Positions 34,080 through 41,649 of a DNA stretch of 64,000 nt are shown here, piece after piece. The DNA is taken from NCBI RefSeq assembly GCF_030269665.1, contig NZ_BSTS01000002.1, forward strand, positions 186,001-250,000, given 5' to 3'. How positions within the stretch are numbered: position 1 is the first letter of the stretch; every line of letters begins with the position of its first letter. Source of the DNA: Actinomycetospora sp. NBRC 106375 (GTDB taxonomy: Bacteria; Actinomycetota; Actinomycetes; Mycobacteriales; Pseudonocardiaceae). The position numbers were made by a program, and so were the translations under genes. The notes beneath the pieces were generated by a model, which was not told the origin of the DNA, searched no databases, and saw nothing but the letters and a program-made list of their open reading frames with translations.

Positions 34080-34844
34080 TCAGGCGCGGCGGTGGCGGCC
34101 GACGTAGCGCACGCCGGTGGCCCCGGCCACGGCGGCCGCGCCGAGCAGGCCGTAGGTCAGGACGTCGGATGCCCCGGACGGGGCACTGCCGTCGCCGGCG
34201 GCCACGCCGCCCACGGGGTAGTCGGACGCGGTCTGGGCCACGACCGGCGCGGGGTCGGAGTCCGACGCGACCCGATCGGTGTCGGTGTCGGTGTCGGTCT
34301 CGTCGTCGGAGTCGGAGTCGCCGTAGTCGAACGACTCGCACGCCTGCCCGTCGTCGTCGGCGTCGAGGCGCTCGGGGTCGCTCGGGTCCGCGTCGAGGGC
34401 GTCCTGGGCGTCGTCGCGGGACGCGAAGTCGGCGCAGTCGCGATCCGTGGTGACCGGCGAGGTCGCCGACGCCGCACGGTGCGAGGACCCCGACGAGACC
34501 GCGGGACGGCTGCCCTCGTGCGCACGAGAGCCCGACGAGCTCCCGGTTGACGAGCCATCGCCGAGGTCGACGTCGGTGATCGGCGACGACGAGGACGGCC
34601 GGTGGGGCAGCTTCTCGCAGGCCTCGTCATCGTTGTCGTCGTCGAGCTGGTTCGGGTCCGAGGTGTCGGCGTCGTAGACCTCCTGCGCGTCCTCCTGGTA
34701 CCGGAAGTCACCGCAGTTGTGGACGTCGTTGCCGGCCGCGAAGGCCATCCCCGTCCCCGGCCCCACCACGCTCAGCAGCGTCAGCGACCCGAGGGCGGCG
34801 GCACGGGCGCGGCGGGTACGGCGGGTGGCACGATGAGCGGGCAC
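34080..34844 (-). CDS. secreted protein with two excalibur calcium-binding domains
   Basis: A 254-residue exported protein. An N-terminal signal peptide with a basic start and hydrophobic core (LGSLTLLSVVGPGTGMAFAA) leads to two excalibur domains (NCGDFRYQEDAQEVYDAD at about residue 43, DCADFASRDDAQDALDAD at about 136). Each ends in a D-x-D-x-D-x-x-x-CE-like calcium loop (LDDDNDDEACE, LDADDDGQACES). Ser- and Asp/Thr-rich linkers follow, then a C-terminal hydrophobic helix and a basic end (YVGRHRRA). It is probably anchored at the cell surface. Calcium binding follows from the family. Confidence 0.88.
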   Translation of the reverse strand: MPAHRATRRTRRARAAALGSLTLLSVVGPGTGMAFAAGNDVHNCGDFRYQEDAQEVYDADTSDPNQLDDDNDDEACEKLPHRPSSSSPITDVDLGDGSSTGSSSGSRAHEGSRPAVSSGSSHRAASATSPVTTDRDCADFASRDDAQDALDADPSDPERLDADDDGQACESFDYGDSDSDDETDTDTDTDRVASDSDPAPVVAQTASDYPVGGVAAGDGSAPSGASDVLTYGLLGAAAVAGATGVRYVGRHRRA

Positions 34845-35051
34845 GGTCTCGGTCTCCTGGTTCGACGAGGGGTGTCGGCAGGACCGTCGTCCGGGCGTGC
34901 GCGTTCGTTAGGACCAACCGCATGTACCACTCGCGCGGACGTACTTCGCCCGTTCCGCGCAACCCCGAGCCGGCTCCTGCGTCCTGATCTCCTGCGAGGA
35001 CGCCGGATCACGGCCGTAGCCAGGCGACCTCGCCGGCGGCAGACTGCCGCT

Positions 35052-35780
35052 GTGGATCGCGACGGGGCGCTGCGCGTCGGGTCGGCGCTGCCCGACCCGC
35101 CGTTCGAGCTCGAGGGCGCCGACGGTGTCGAGGGCTTCGACCCGGCCGTGATGCGGGCCGTGGCGCAGCAGCTGGGCCGGGAGTACGTGCTCGTCCGCTA
35201 CGAGGCCGACGACTTCGACGGCATCTTCGCCGGGCTCGACCGCGGCGACTACGACGTCGTGGCGTCGGGCGCGACGATCACCGACCATCGCCGGACGCTG
35301 GCGCGCTTCTGCCGCCCCTCCGTCCGGTCGGGGCAGAGCCTGGTGGTCGCCGAGAAGGACGCGGGCGAGGTCCACGGCGTCGACGACCTCGCCGGGCGGA
35401 CCGTCGGCGTCCAGCACGGCAACACCTCCGAGCCGGTGGCCGACGAGCTCGCGCGCTCGGGACGCGTCGCCGGCGTCCGGCGCTACGCGTACCGCGCCAT
35501 TCTCACGGCCCTGGACGACGTCGAGGCCGGGACGATCGACGCGTTCATGAAGCTCGAGCCCGTCATGCGCTGGCTCACCCGCGACCGCGGGCTGGCCGTC
35601 GTCGCGACCGGCATCACCCACGAGGACCTCGGCGTGGCGGTCCGCCGGGACGACGCCGCGCTCGCCGAGCAGATCGACGGAGCCCTCGACGCCCTGCGCG
35701 CCGACGGCACCCTCACCCGGCTCGGCCGGGACTGGCTCGGCACCGACGCCCCGGGCAGCACGACGTCGGTGGTCACGTGA
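35052..35780 (+). CDS. solute-binding (SBP_bac_3-like) domain protein, no signal peptide
   Basis: A 242-residue periplasmic-binding-fold protein of the amino-acid type (LRVGSALPDPPFELEGADGV, then FDPAVMRAVAQQLG, then YDVVASGATITDHRRT, then LAGRTVGVQHGNTSEPVADE). The GTG at 35052 yields a complete domain but no secretion signal; upstream sequence in this frame is Arg-rich and not signal-like. It may therefore act inside the cell as a ligand-sensing or catalytic domain, as cyclohexadienyl-dehydratase-like members do. Its stop overlaps the start of the cupin gene (GTGA), so the two probably act together. Confidence 0.75.
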   Translation: MDRDGALRVGSALPDPPFELEGADGVEGFDPAVMRAVAQQLGREYVLVRYEADDFDGIFAGLDRGDYDVVASGATITDHRRTLARFCRPSVRSGQSLVVAEKDAGEVHGVDDLAGRTVGVQHGNTSEPVADELARSGRVAGVRRYAYRAILTALDDVEAGTIDAFMKLEPVMRWLTRDRGLAVVATGITHEDLGVAVRRDDAALAEQIDGALDALRADGTLTRLGRDWLGTDAPGSTTSVVT

Positions 35781-36097
35781 GCCGCCTGGTCCGGCTCTGG
35801 ACCGAGGACGGGCAGTCCCGTTTCCGGGAGGAGGACGGGCTGCCGCCGGCGGCCGACGCGCGTCGCGTCCACGCCGAGGAGTCGCCGGCCGGCAGCACGC
35901 TCGACTGGCACGACGCGCCGTGCCGCCAGTACGTCGTCACCCTCACCGGCACGCTGCGGTTCACCACGCGCGACGGGAGCAGCTTCGTCCTGCGGCCCGG
36001 CGACGTCCTGCTCGCCGAGGACACCGCCGGCGGTGGCCATCGCTGGGAGCTGATCGACGACCAACCCTGGCGGCGCGTCTACGTCGAGCTCCGGTGA
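35777..36097 (+). CDS. cupin-fold protein
   Basis: A 106-residue small cupin (RQYVVTLTGTLRFTTRDGSS, then FVLRPGDVLLAEDTAGGGHR). The PGDVLLAED strand and GHRW tail fit the second cupin motif; metal ligands are incomplete. It is coupled to the preceding solute-binding-domain gene by a GTGA overlap. It could bind the same small molecule; function unknown. Confidence 0.75.
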   Translation: MSRLVRLWTEDGQSRFREEDGLPPAADARRVHAEESPAGSTLDWHDAPCRQYVVTLTGTLRFTTRDGSSFVLRPGDVLLAEDTAGGGHRWELIDDQPWRRVYVELR

Positions 36098-36148
36098 GCA
36101 CTCCACCGTGGCGTATCCCGTGAGGCGCCGGCGGGGTAGGCAGGGCGC

Positions 36149-37486
36149 ATGAGCGAGCGGATCGTCGTCGTGGGCGGGGGCTTCTCCGGATCGGGCGTGG
36201 CGCGTCGGCTGGAGAAGCTGCTGCCCGACGCCGACATCCGGCTCGTCTGCCCCGACGACTTCATGCTCTACCTGCCCCTGCTCCCCCAGGTCGCGGCGGG
36301 ACTGCTGCCGGCGCCGGCCGCGGTGGTGTCGCTGTCGCACGGGCTGCGGCGCACGGTGCTGGTGCCGGGACGGGCGACGGGCGTCGACCTCGACGCCCGC
36401 CGGGTGCTCGTCCGCAGCATCACCGGCCACGACGAGGCGCTCGCCTACGACCGGCTGGTGCTCGCGCCCGGCAGCGTCACCAAGGTCATGGACATCCCCG
36501 GGCTGCGGGAGTACGGGCGGGGCTGCAAGACGCTCGCCGAGGCCGCGTACCTGCGCGACCACGTGCTGGCCCAGCTCGAGGTCGCCAACACCTCCGACGA
36601 TCCCGAGGAACGGGCCCGGCGCTGCCGCTTCGTCGTCGTGGGCGGCGGCTACGCGGGCGTCGAGACCGCGGCCAACCTGCAGCTGATGACGACGGCGCTC
36701 GCCCGCCGCTTCCCGCGGCTCGACCCGGCGATGGTGCAGTGGCACGTCGTGCAGCACCACGACGGGCTGATGCCCGGGCTGGGCGAGCGGCTCGGCGAGG
36801 ACACGCGGCGCGTGCTCGAGTCGCGCGGCGTGCACGTCGACCTCGGGATCAGCCTGACCGCGGCCGACGACGAGTCGGTGACGCTGTCCGACGGCCGTCG
36901 CCTCGCCACCTCGACCCTGATCTGGACGGCCGGCGTCTCCCCGAGCCCGCTGGTGAGCCATCTCGGCCTGGACACCGACCACGGGCGCCTGGTGGTGGGC
37001 GCCGACCTGTCGGTCCCCGGCCGTCCCGAGGTGTTCGCGCTCGGGGACGCCGCGGCCGCGCCCGACCTCGCGACGGGGAACGGCGCGGTCTGCCCGCCGA
37101 CGGCGCAGCACGCCACGCGCCAGGCGCCGGTGGCCGCCGAGAACGTCGCCGCGAGCCTGGCGGGCCGCCCGACGCGCGAGTACCGCCACCGCGACCTCGG
37201 GATGGTCGTCGACCTCGGCGGCTCCGACGCCGTCGCCAAGCCGTTCGGGATCGACCTGTCCGGCGGCGTGGCCGCCGCCGTGACGAAGGCCTACCACCTG
37301 TGGGCGATCCGGGCCCCCGCGACGATGACGCGCGTCGCCAGCAACTGGGTGCTGGGCGCCCTCCACGGCGCGAGCGCAGTCCGGCTGGGCTTCCTCACCG
37401 GCGCGAGCGGACGCCTCGCGGAGTTCGAGCACACCGACGACTACCTGGGCCCGACGCAGGTCCGGGAGGCGATCGCCCGGCTCTAG
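36149..37486 (+). CDS. ndh: type II NADH dehydrogenase / NAD(P)-FAD oxidoreductase
   Basis: A 445-residue two-dinucleotide-binding flavoprotein that passes electrons from NADH to quinone without proton pumping. The FAD Rossmann motif IVVVGGGFSGSGVARRLE is at the start and the NAD motif FVVVGGGYAGVETAANLQ near residue 163. The FAD-closing VFALGDAAAAPD follows, and the C-terminus (WAIRAPATMTRVASNWVLGAL) is a membrane-associating part typical of NDH-2. It is a bypass of the proton-pumping complex I encoded 10 kb away. Its last 4 bases overlap the convergent Clp-N gene. Confidence 0.87.
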   Translation: MSERIVVVGGGFSGSGVARRLEKLLPDADIRLVCPDDFMLYLPLLPQVAAGLLPAPAAVVSLSHGLRRTVLVPGRATGVDLDARRVLVRSITGHDEALAYDRLVLAPGSVTKVMDIPGLREYGRGCKTLAEAAYLRDHVLAQLEVANTSDDPEERARRCRFVVVGGGYAGVETAANLQLMTTALARRFPRLDPAMVQWHVVQHHDGLMPGLGERLGEDTRRVLESRGVHVDLGISLTAADDESVTLSDGRRLATSTLIWTAGVSPSPLVSHLGLDTDHGRLVVGADLSVPGRPEVFALGDAAAAPDLATGNGAVCPPTAQHATRQAPVAAENVAASLAGRPTREYRHRDLGMVVDLGGSDAVAKPFGIDLSGGVAAAVTKAYHLWAIRAPATMTRVASNWVLGALHGASAVRLGFLTGASGRLAEFEHTDDYLGPTQVREAIARL

Positions 37487-38031
37487 CCCGCGCCCTCGAG
37501 GGCGTCGAGGCGGTGGTCGAGCCGGCGCAGCAGCTCCAGGACGCGGTCGAGCTGCGACATCAGGGGCGCGGTCGCGGCGTAGGGGCGCGCACTGCGGTCG
37601 GCGGCGAGGTCGCGGCGGGCGTCGGCGACGACGACGTCGGGGTCGACGTCCAGGGCCGCCAGGGTCCGGGCCGCGTCCTCGGCGCGGTCGGCGAGAACGC
37701 CCAGCAGGAGATGGCGGACGCCGAGGCCCGGGTCGGCGGCCTCGTCGGCGGCGCGGCCCGCGGCCTCGAGCGCCATCACGGCACCCGGGGTGTACGGGCG
37801 GTGGCCGGCGGGAGGATCGCCCCGCCCGGCCCGCCGGCGGAGGGTCTCCTCGCGGGCGCTGTCGATGTCGAGCGCCGCGAGGACCCGGCCGCCGTGGTCG
37901 CGCTCGTCGAGGGCGAGTCCGAGCAGCAGGTGGGCGGTCCCGAGCCGGGCCTCGCCCGCACGGGCCGCCTCCCGGTCGGCGAGGAGGAAGACGCGGATGA
38001 CCCGCTCGGTCTGGCGCGACGTGAGGCTCAT
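37483..38031 (-). CDS. Clp N-terminal repeat-domain protein
   Basis: A 182-residue protein made of two Clp-N repeats (GEARLGTAHLLLGLALDERD, then GLGVRHLLLGVLADRAEDAA) with no AAA+ ATPase. Stand-alone Clp-N proteins in actinobacteria are thought to bind substrates or modulate ClpC. A C-terminal coiled coil (LDRVLELLRRLDHRLDALEG) could dimerise it. It is convergent with ndh. The ATG at 38031 is chosen because the frame upstream is not protein-like. Confidence 0.85.
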   Translation of the reverse strand: MSLTSRQTERVIRVFLLADREAARAGEARLGTAHLLLGLALDERDHGGRVLAALDIDSAREETLRRRAGRGDPPAGHRPYTPGAVMALEAAGRAADEAADPGLGVRHLLLGVLADRAEDAARTLAALDVDPDVVVADARRDLAADRSARPYAATAPLMSQLDRVLELLRRLDHRLDALEGAG

Positions 38032-38096
38032 CGGTCCACCGTCGGGGGCCGGTGGCCGCCGCACCTCGGGGTCGGCCCCCGGTCCGTCTCGGGGTC

Positions 38097-38561
38097 TCAC
38101 CACTGTCTGGCGTAGTAGTAGCTCGGCTCGCTGTTGCCGGGCTCGGTGTGGCGGTAGCCGTGGGCCTCGTAGAACCGTCGGGTGTCGTGGTCCTCGCCGT
38201 CGACGTTGATCTCCAGCTGCCGGCCGCCCCGCGCGTGGGCGAGGGCCTCGACCGCCGTCAGCAGCGCGTGGCCGATCCGGCGTCCTCGCCGGTCGGGGCG
38301 CACGTAGAGCTCGTCGAGCAGCGCGACCGGGGCGTCGGACCACGCGTTGGGGCGGAACGACACAACGGCGAGGGCGTCGGGCGGGTCGCCGTGCAGGAGG
38401 GCGACGAGGTCGTCGTCGTCACGGTCGCCCAGCAGGGTGCGCAGCCGCCGCATCAGCACCGCGACGCCGGGCGTCGGGGTGTCGAACTCGGTGTTGAAGT
38501 CGTGCAGCAGGCCCGCCACGGCCGCGGCGTCGTCGGCGCCGGCCCGGCGCACCTCACCCAT
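38097..38561 (-). CDS. GNAT-family N-acetyltransferase
   Basis: A 154-residue GNAT. The acetyl-CoA-binding R/Q-x-x-G-x-G/A signature appears as RPDRRGRRIGHALLTAVE, preceded by LLDELYVRPDRRG and followed by RRFYEAHGYRHTEPG, all typical. The ATG (38559-38561) overlaps the stop of the VOC gene by 8 bp, so the two are coupled. Substrate unknown. Confidence 0.87.
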   Translation of the reverse strand: MGEVRRAGADDAAAVAGLLHDFNTEFDTPTPGVAVLMRRLRTLLGDRDDDDLVALLHGDPPDALAVVSFRPNAWSDAPVALLDELYVRPDRRGRRIGHALLTAVEALAHARGGRQLEINVDGEDHDTRRFYEAHGYRHTEPGNSEPSYYYARQW

Positions 38562-38937
38562 CGGAGCCGTAGCGCCGGGTGAGGATCTCGAAGTGGTGGC
38601 CGGCGGGGTCGTCGAAGTACAGCCCGCGCCCGCCGTGGTGGGTGTTGAACTCCCCGGGACCGCGCTGGCCGACGTTGGCCCAGAACGGGATGTCCCGCTG
38701 CCGGAGGCGGGCGAGGATCGCGTCGAAGTCGTCGTCGCCGACGTGGAACGCGACGTGCTGGCCGGGGAACTCGAACGGCGGGGCGGCGTAGTCGATCGTG
38801 CAGGTGTCGTCGACGTCGACGGCGAGGAACGGCCCCGACGGGTAGGGGTCGGGCAGGCCGAGGACGTCGGCGAGGAACTGGGCGGACGTGTGGGCGTCGT
38901 GGGCGGCGAGCGCGAGGTGGTCGAGGCGAACGGCCAT
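38554..38937 (-). CDS. VOC/glyoxalase-family protein
   Basis: A 127-residue VOC protein (MAVRLDHLALAAHDAHTSAQ, then GQHVAFHVGDDDFDAILARL, then GGRGLYFDDPAGHHFEILTR). Metal-ligand candidates are His7, His in QHVAFHV and the Glu of HFEILT. It overlaps the GNAT gene. Together they resemble small-molecule resistance or detoxification pairs, but that is inference. Confidence 0.88.
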   Translation of the reverse strand: MAVRLDHLALAAHDAHTSAQFLADVLGLPDPYPSGPFLAVDVDDTCTIDYAAPPFEFPGQHVAFHVGDDDFDAILARLRQRDIPFWANVGQRGPGEFNTHHGGRGLYFDDPAGHHFEILTRRYGSDG

Positions 38938-39053
38938 GGGGTGGTGTCATCTCCTGGCACCGCCGTCCGCCGGTCTGACACCGGCCCGGACGCGACGCTG
39001 GCGCCATCCGACCGCCCGCCGTCACGACCGTCAAGGCCGGCGTGTCGCCGCGG

Positions 39054-39103
39054 CGAGCATGTGGCGATCCTGGCGTCAGACGCCAGGAAAGCCGCATTGC
39101 TCG
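39054..39103. repeat. dispersed palindromic repeat B, copy 2
   Basis: A 50-bp element with outer arms CGAGCA/TGCTCG, middle arms TGTGGC/GCCGCA and inner stem CCTGGCGT/ACGCCAGG. Only three bases differ from 9122-9171. Here it is intergenic, between htpX and the VOC gene. Confidence 0.88.
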
Positions 39104-39137
39104 AACACCCCGTGTTCGACGAACACCCCGTGTTCGA
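39102..39137. repeat. two tandem 18-bp palindromes
   Basis: CGAACACCCCGTGTTCGA occurs twice head to tail (39102-39119, 39120-39137). Each copy can fold into a 7-bp hairpin. They lie just behind the htpX stop and abut repeat B. Confidence 0.85.
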
Positions 39138-39142
39138 CGACC

Positions 39143-39976
39143 TCAGCCGCCGTTGCGGGCCATGGCTTCGAGGCGGTCGATGCGGTCGGAGAGCGGCGGG
39201 TGGGTGGAGAACATCCGCGAGAGGCCCTCGCCCGGCCGGAACGGGTTGGCGATCATCAGGTGCGACTGGCTGACGAGCTGCGGCTCCGGGGGCAGCGGGG
39301 CGACCGCGGTGCCGTACTCCAGCTTGCGCAGCGCCGAGGCCAGGGCCAGCGGGTCGTGCGTGAGCGTCGCGCCGCTGGCGTCGGCCTGGTACTCGCGGGA
39401 GCGGCTGATCGACATCTGGATGATCGCCGCCGCGAACGGGCCGATGATCGCGACGGCCAGCACGGCGAGGAAGTTCCGGTTGCCGCCGAAGATCTGCGCG
39501 GCGATGACGAGGTAGGTCACGACGCTCGAGAGCGCGCCGGCCACCGACGAGATGAGGATGTCGCGGTTGTAGACGTGCGAGAGCTCGTGGCCCAGCACGC
39601 CGCGCAGCTCGCGCTCGTCGAGCAGCCGCAGGATGCCCTCGGTGGCGCACACCGCGGCGTGGCGCGGGTTACGGCCGGTGGCGAAGGCGTTGGGCGCCTC
39701 GGTCGGGCTCACGTACAGGCGCGGCATCGGCTGGTGCGCGTCGGTCGCGAGCTCGCGCACGATCCGGTACATCACCGGCTGCTCGGCCTCGCTGACCGGG
39801 CGCGCGTGCATCGCCCGCAGCGCGAGCCGGTCCGAGAAGAAGTACGAGTAGCCGTTGACGCCCAGGGCGACGACCAGGGCGATCAGCAGGCCGGTGCGTC
39901 CGAACAACGAACCGATGACCAGCACGATCGCGCTGAGCACACCCAGCAGCACCGCGGTCTTCAGGCCGTTGCGCAC
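39143..39976 (-). CDS. htpX: HtpX membrane zinc metalloprotease
   Basis: A 277-residue M48-family protease for membrane-protein quality control. Two N-terminal transmembrane helices ([30 protein letters not shown]) precede the zinc motif HELSH at residues 130-134; the third ligand is the Glu in [13 protein letters not shown]. Two further hydrophobic segments lie between them. The length is close to the family norm. Its nearness to yajQ and the polyprenyl synthase resembles the Rv0562-Rv0566c region of Mycobacterium. A heat-shock role is known from family members. Confidence 0.95.
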   Translation of the reverse strand: MRNGLKTAVLLGVLSAIVLVIGSLFGRTGLLIALVVALGVNGYSYFFSDRLALRAMHARPVSEAEQPVMYRIVRELATDAHQPMPRLYVSPTEAPNAFATGRNPRHAAVCATEGILRLLDERELRGVLGHELSHVYNRDILISSVAGALSSVVTYLVIAAQIFGGNRNFLAVLAVAIIGPFAAAIIQMSISRSREYQADASGATLTHDPLALASALRKLEYGTAVAPLPPEPQLVSQSHLMIANPFRPGEGLSRMFSTHPPLSDRIDRLEAMARNGG

Positions 39977-40031
39977 CGTGCTCTCCTCCTCGGGGACGTC
40001 TCCACCCGGGACAACGCGGTCACGCCGGACG

Positions 40032-40598
40032 CTAGTTCCCGGCGCGCGCGGCCTCGATCATCTCGCGCGGGGCGCCGAACGCCTCGAGGTCCTCGGGCCT
40101 GCCGTGCTTGAGGAAGTGCTCCGGACCGACCTTGAGGAACAGCGCCCGCGCCGTGCCCGCGAGCTCCCCGTCGAGCTCGCCGAGGAAGGCGACCCCCGAG
40201 ACGTAGATCTTGCGGCCCACGACGGCGTCGACGCGCGAGCGCAGCCAGAGCGTGCTGCCGACCGGGATCGGGCGGCGGAAGTCGGTCTCCAGCCGCGCCG
40301 TGACCGCGGAGCGGGCGATCTGCGTGTAGGCCGTGCCGAGGGCGTCGTCGAACGCGGTCATCAGCATCCCGCCGTGCAGCAGCCCCGGCGCTCCCTGGTG
40401 CTCCTCCAGGACGTCGAACCGGCTGTGCACGGACACACCGTCGTCGCCCACCCACGTGCGCAGGCGCAGGCTGCCCGGGACGTCGCCGCAGCCGCGGCAG
40501 CCCGCGTAGTGCGAGGACGTCCGCTCACCGGGCCCGGGCGCCTTGGGGTGCTTCTGCGGCGCCTCGGCGTCGGCCGGCGGGTCGATGGAGATCGGCAC
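40032..40598 (-). CDS. PaaI-like hotdog thioesterase
   Basis: A 188-residue hotdog-fold protein ([20 protein letters not shown], then [20 protein letters not shown]). The HGG motif with the downstream acidic helix is the usual acyl-CoA thioesterase active site. A cysteine pair near residues 34-37 (GCRGCGD) could bind zinc. It lies 55 bp upstream of htpX on the same strand and is divergent from the enoyl-CoA hydratase gene. Confidence 0.85.
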   Translation of the reverse strand: MPISIDPPADAEAPQKHPKAPGPGERTSSHYAGCRGCGDVPGSLRLRTWVGDDGVSVHSRFDVLEEHQGAPGLLHGGMLMTAFDDALGTAYTQIARSAVTARLETDFRRPIPVGSTLWLRSRVDAVVGRKIYVSGVAFLGELDGELAGTARALFLKVGPEHFLKHGRPEDLEAFGAPREMIEAARAGN

Positions 40599-40670
40599 GT
40601 CGCCGCACGTTACCGACGCCGAGGGCCTCCCGGACCGCGAGTCGCGTCACGTGGGAGGCATGCTGGCGCC

Positions 40671-41477
40671 ATGCCCGAGCCCGATGTCCGCGTGGAGCGT
40701 CTCGACGGTCCCGTCGGTTCCACGGCCCTCCTCACCGTGTCCGACCCGCAGCGCCGCAACGCCATGACGACGGTGCTGTCCGACCGGCTGGTCGCCGTGC
40801 TCGCGGAGATCGCCGCCGACACCTCGGTGCACGCCGTGGTGGTCACCGGCGATGACGACCCCAAGCCCGCGTTCTGCGCGGGCGGCGACCTCGACGAGCT
40901 GGCCGCGGCCGGCGAGGCGGGCCCGGACGCGCTCGAGCGCATCTACGCCGGGTTCCTGGCCCTGGCCGAGTGCCCGCTGCCGACGTTCGCCGCCGTCGAC
41001 GGACCCGCGGTCGGGGCGGGCCTCAACCTGGCGCTGGCCGCCGACGTGCGGATCGCGGGCGAGACGGCCCGCTTCGAGCCCGGCTTCCTCCGCCTCGGCG
41101 TCCACCCCGGCGGGGGCATGACGTGGATGGCGCAGCGGATCGTCGGTCCCCAGGTGACGACGGCGATGCTGCTCGGCGGCGAGGGCCTCGACGCCGCGCG
41201 CGCCGCCGCGCTGGGGCTGGTGGTCAAGGTCGCGACCGGCGAGGGCACCGACGGGCGGTCCCCGGCGGTGGCCGAGGCGCTGCGCATGGCGGCGACGTCG
41301 GCGGCCGCCCCGCGCGAGCTCGTCGTGAACACGAAGGCGAGCATCCGGGCGACCGGGCAGCTCGACCGGCATGGCGACGCCGTCGCCGTGGAGGTCGGCC
41401 CGCAGCTGGAGTCGTTGCGCTCGGACGGCTTCCGCGAGGGCCTCGCCCGCGTGCGCGCCGGCACCGGGAGGAAGTGA
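40671..41477 (+). CDS. enoyl-CoA hydratase/isomerase family protein
   Basis: A 268-residue crotonase-fold protein. The oxyanion-hole segments are FCAGGDLDELAAAG and DGPAVGAGLNLALAADVRIA. The usual two catalytic glutamates are not obvious: the GGGMTWMAQRI stretch has Gly/Met where Glu is common, so the reaction may differ from simple hydration. The GGGAGG ribosome site is 12 bases before the ATG. Divergent from the thioesterase, upstream of korA. Confidence 0.87.
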   Translation: MPEPDVRVERLDGPVGSTALLTVSDPQRRNAMTTVLSDRLVAVLAEIAADTSVHAVVVTGDDDPKPAFCAGGDLDELAAAGEAGPDALERIYAGFLALAECPLPTFAAVDGPAVGAGLNLALAADVRIAGETARFEPGFLRLGVHPGGGMTWMAQRIVGPQVTTAMLLGGEGLDAARAAALGLVVKVATGEGTDGRSPAVAEALRMAATSAAAPRELVVNTKASIRATGQLDRHGDAVAVEVGPQLESLRSDGFREGLARVRAGTGRK

Positions 41478-41649
41478 ACCCGGACGGTCCGCCACGCCGA
41501 ACACCGGAGGTGCGCAACGCGCCTGTTTCGGTCCAGCCTGTGACCCACGACCAGCCGCCGGACGGTCCCGGAGCGGTGAGGTTAGCCTGGGTAGTCCACT
41601 CCTCCCGGATGGATGTACCACGAGCAAGGCGAAGGGACGGAAGAGCTCG

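Noticed and set aside
40671..41477. Assigning the crotonase-fold gene as a true enoyl-CoA hydratase
   Set aside because: The catalytic glutamates are not evident, so only the fold is claimed.
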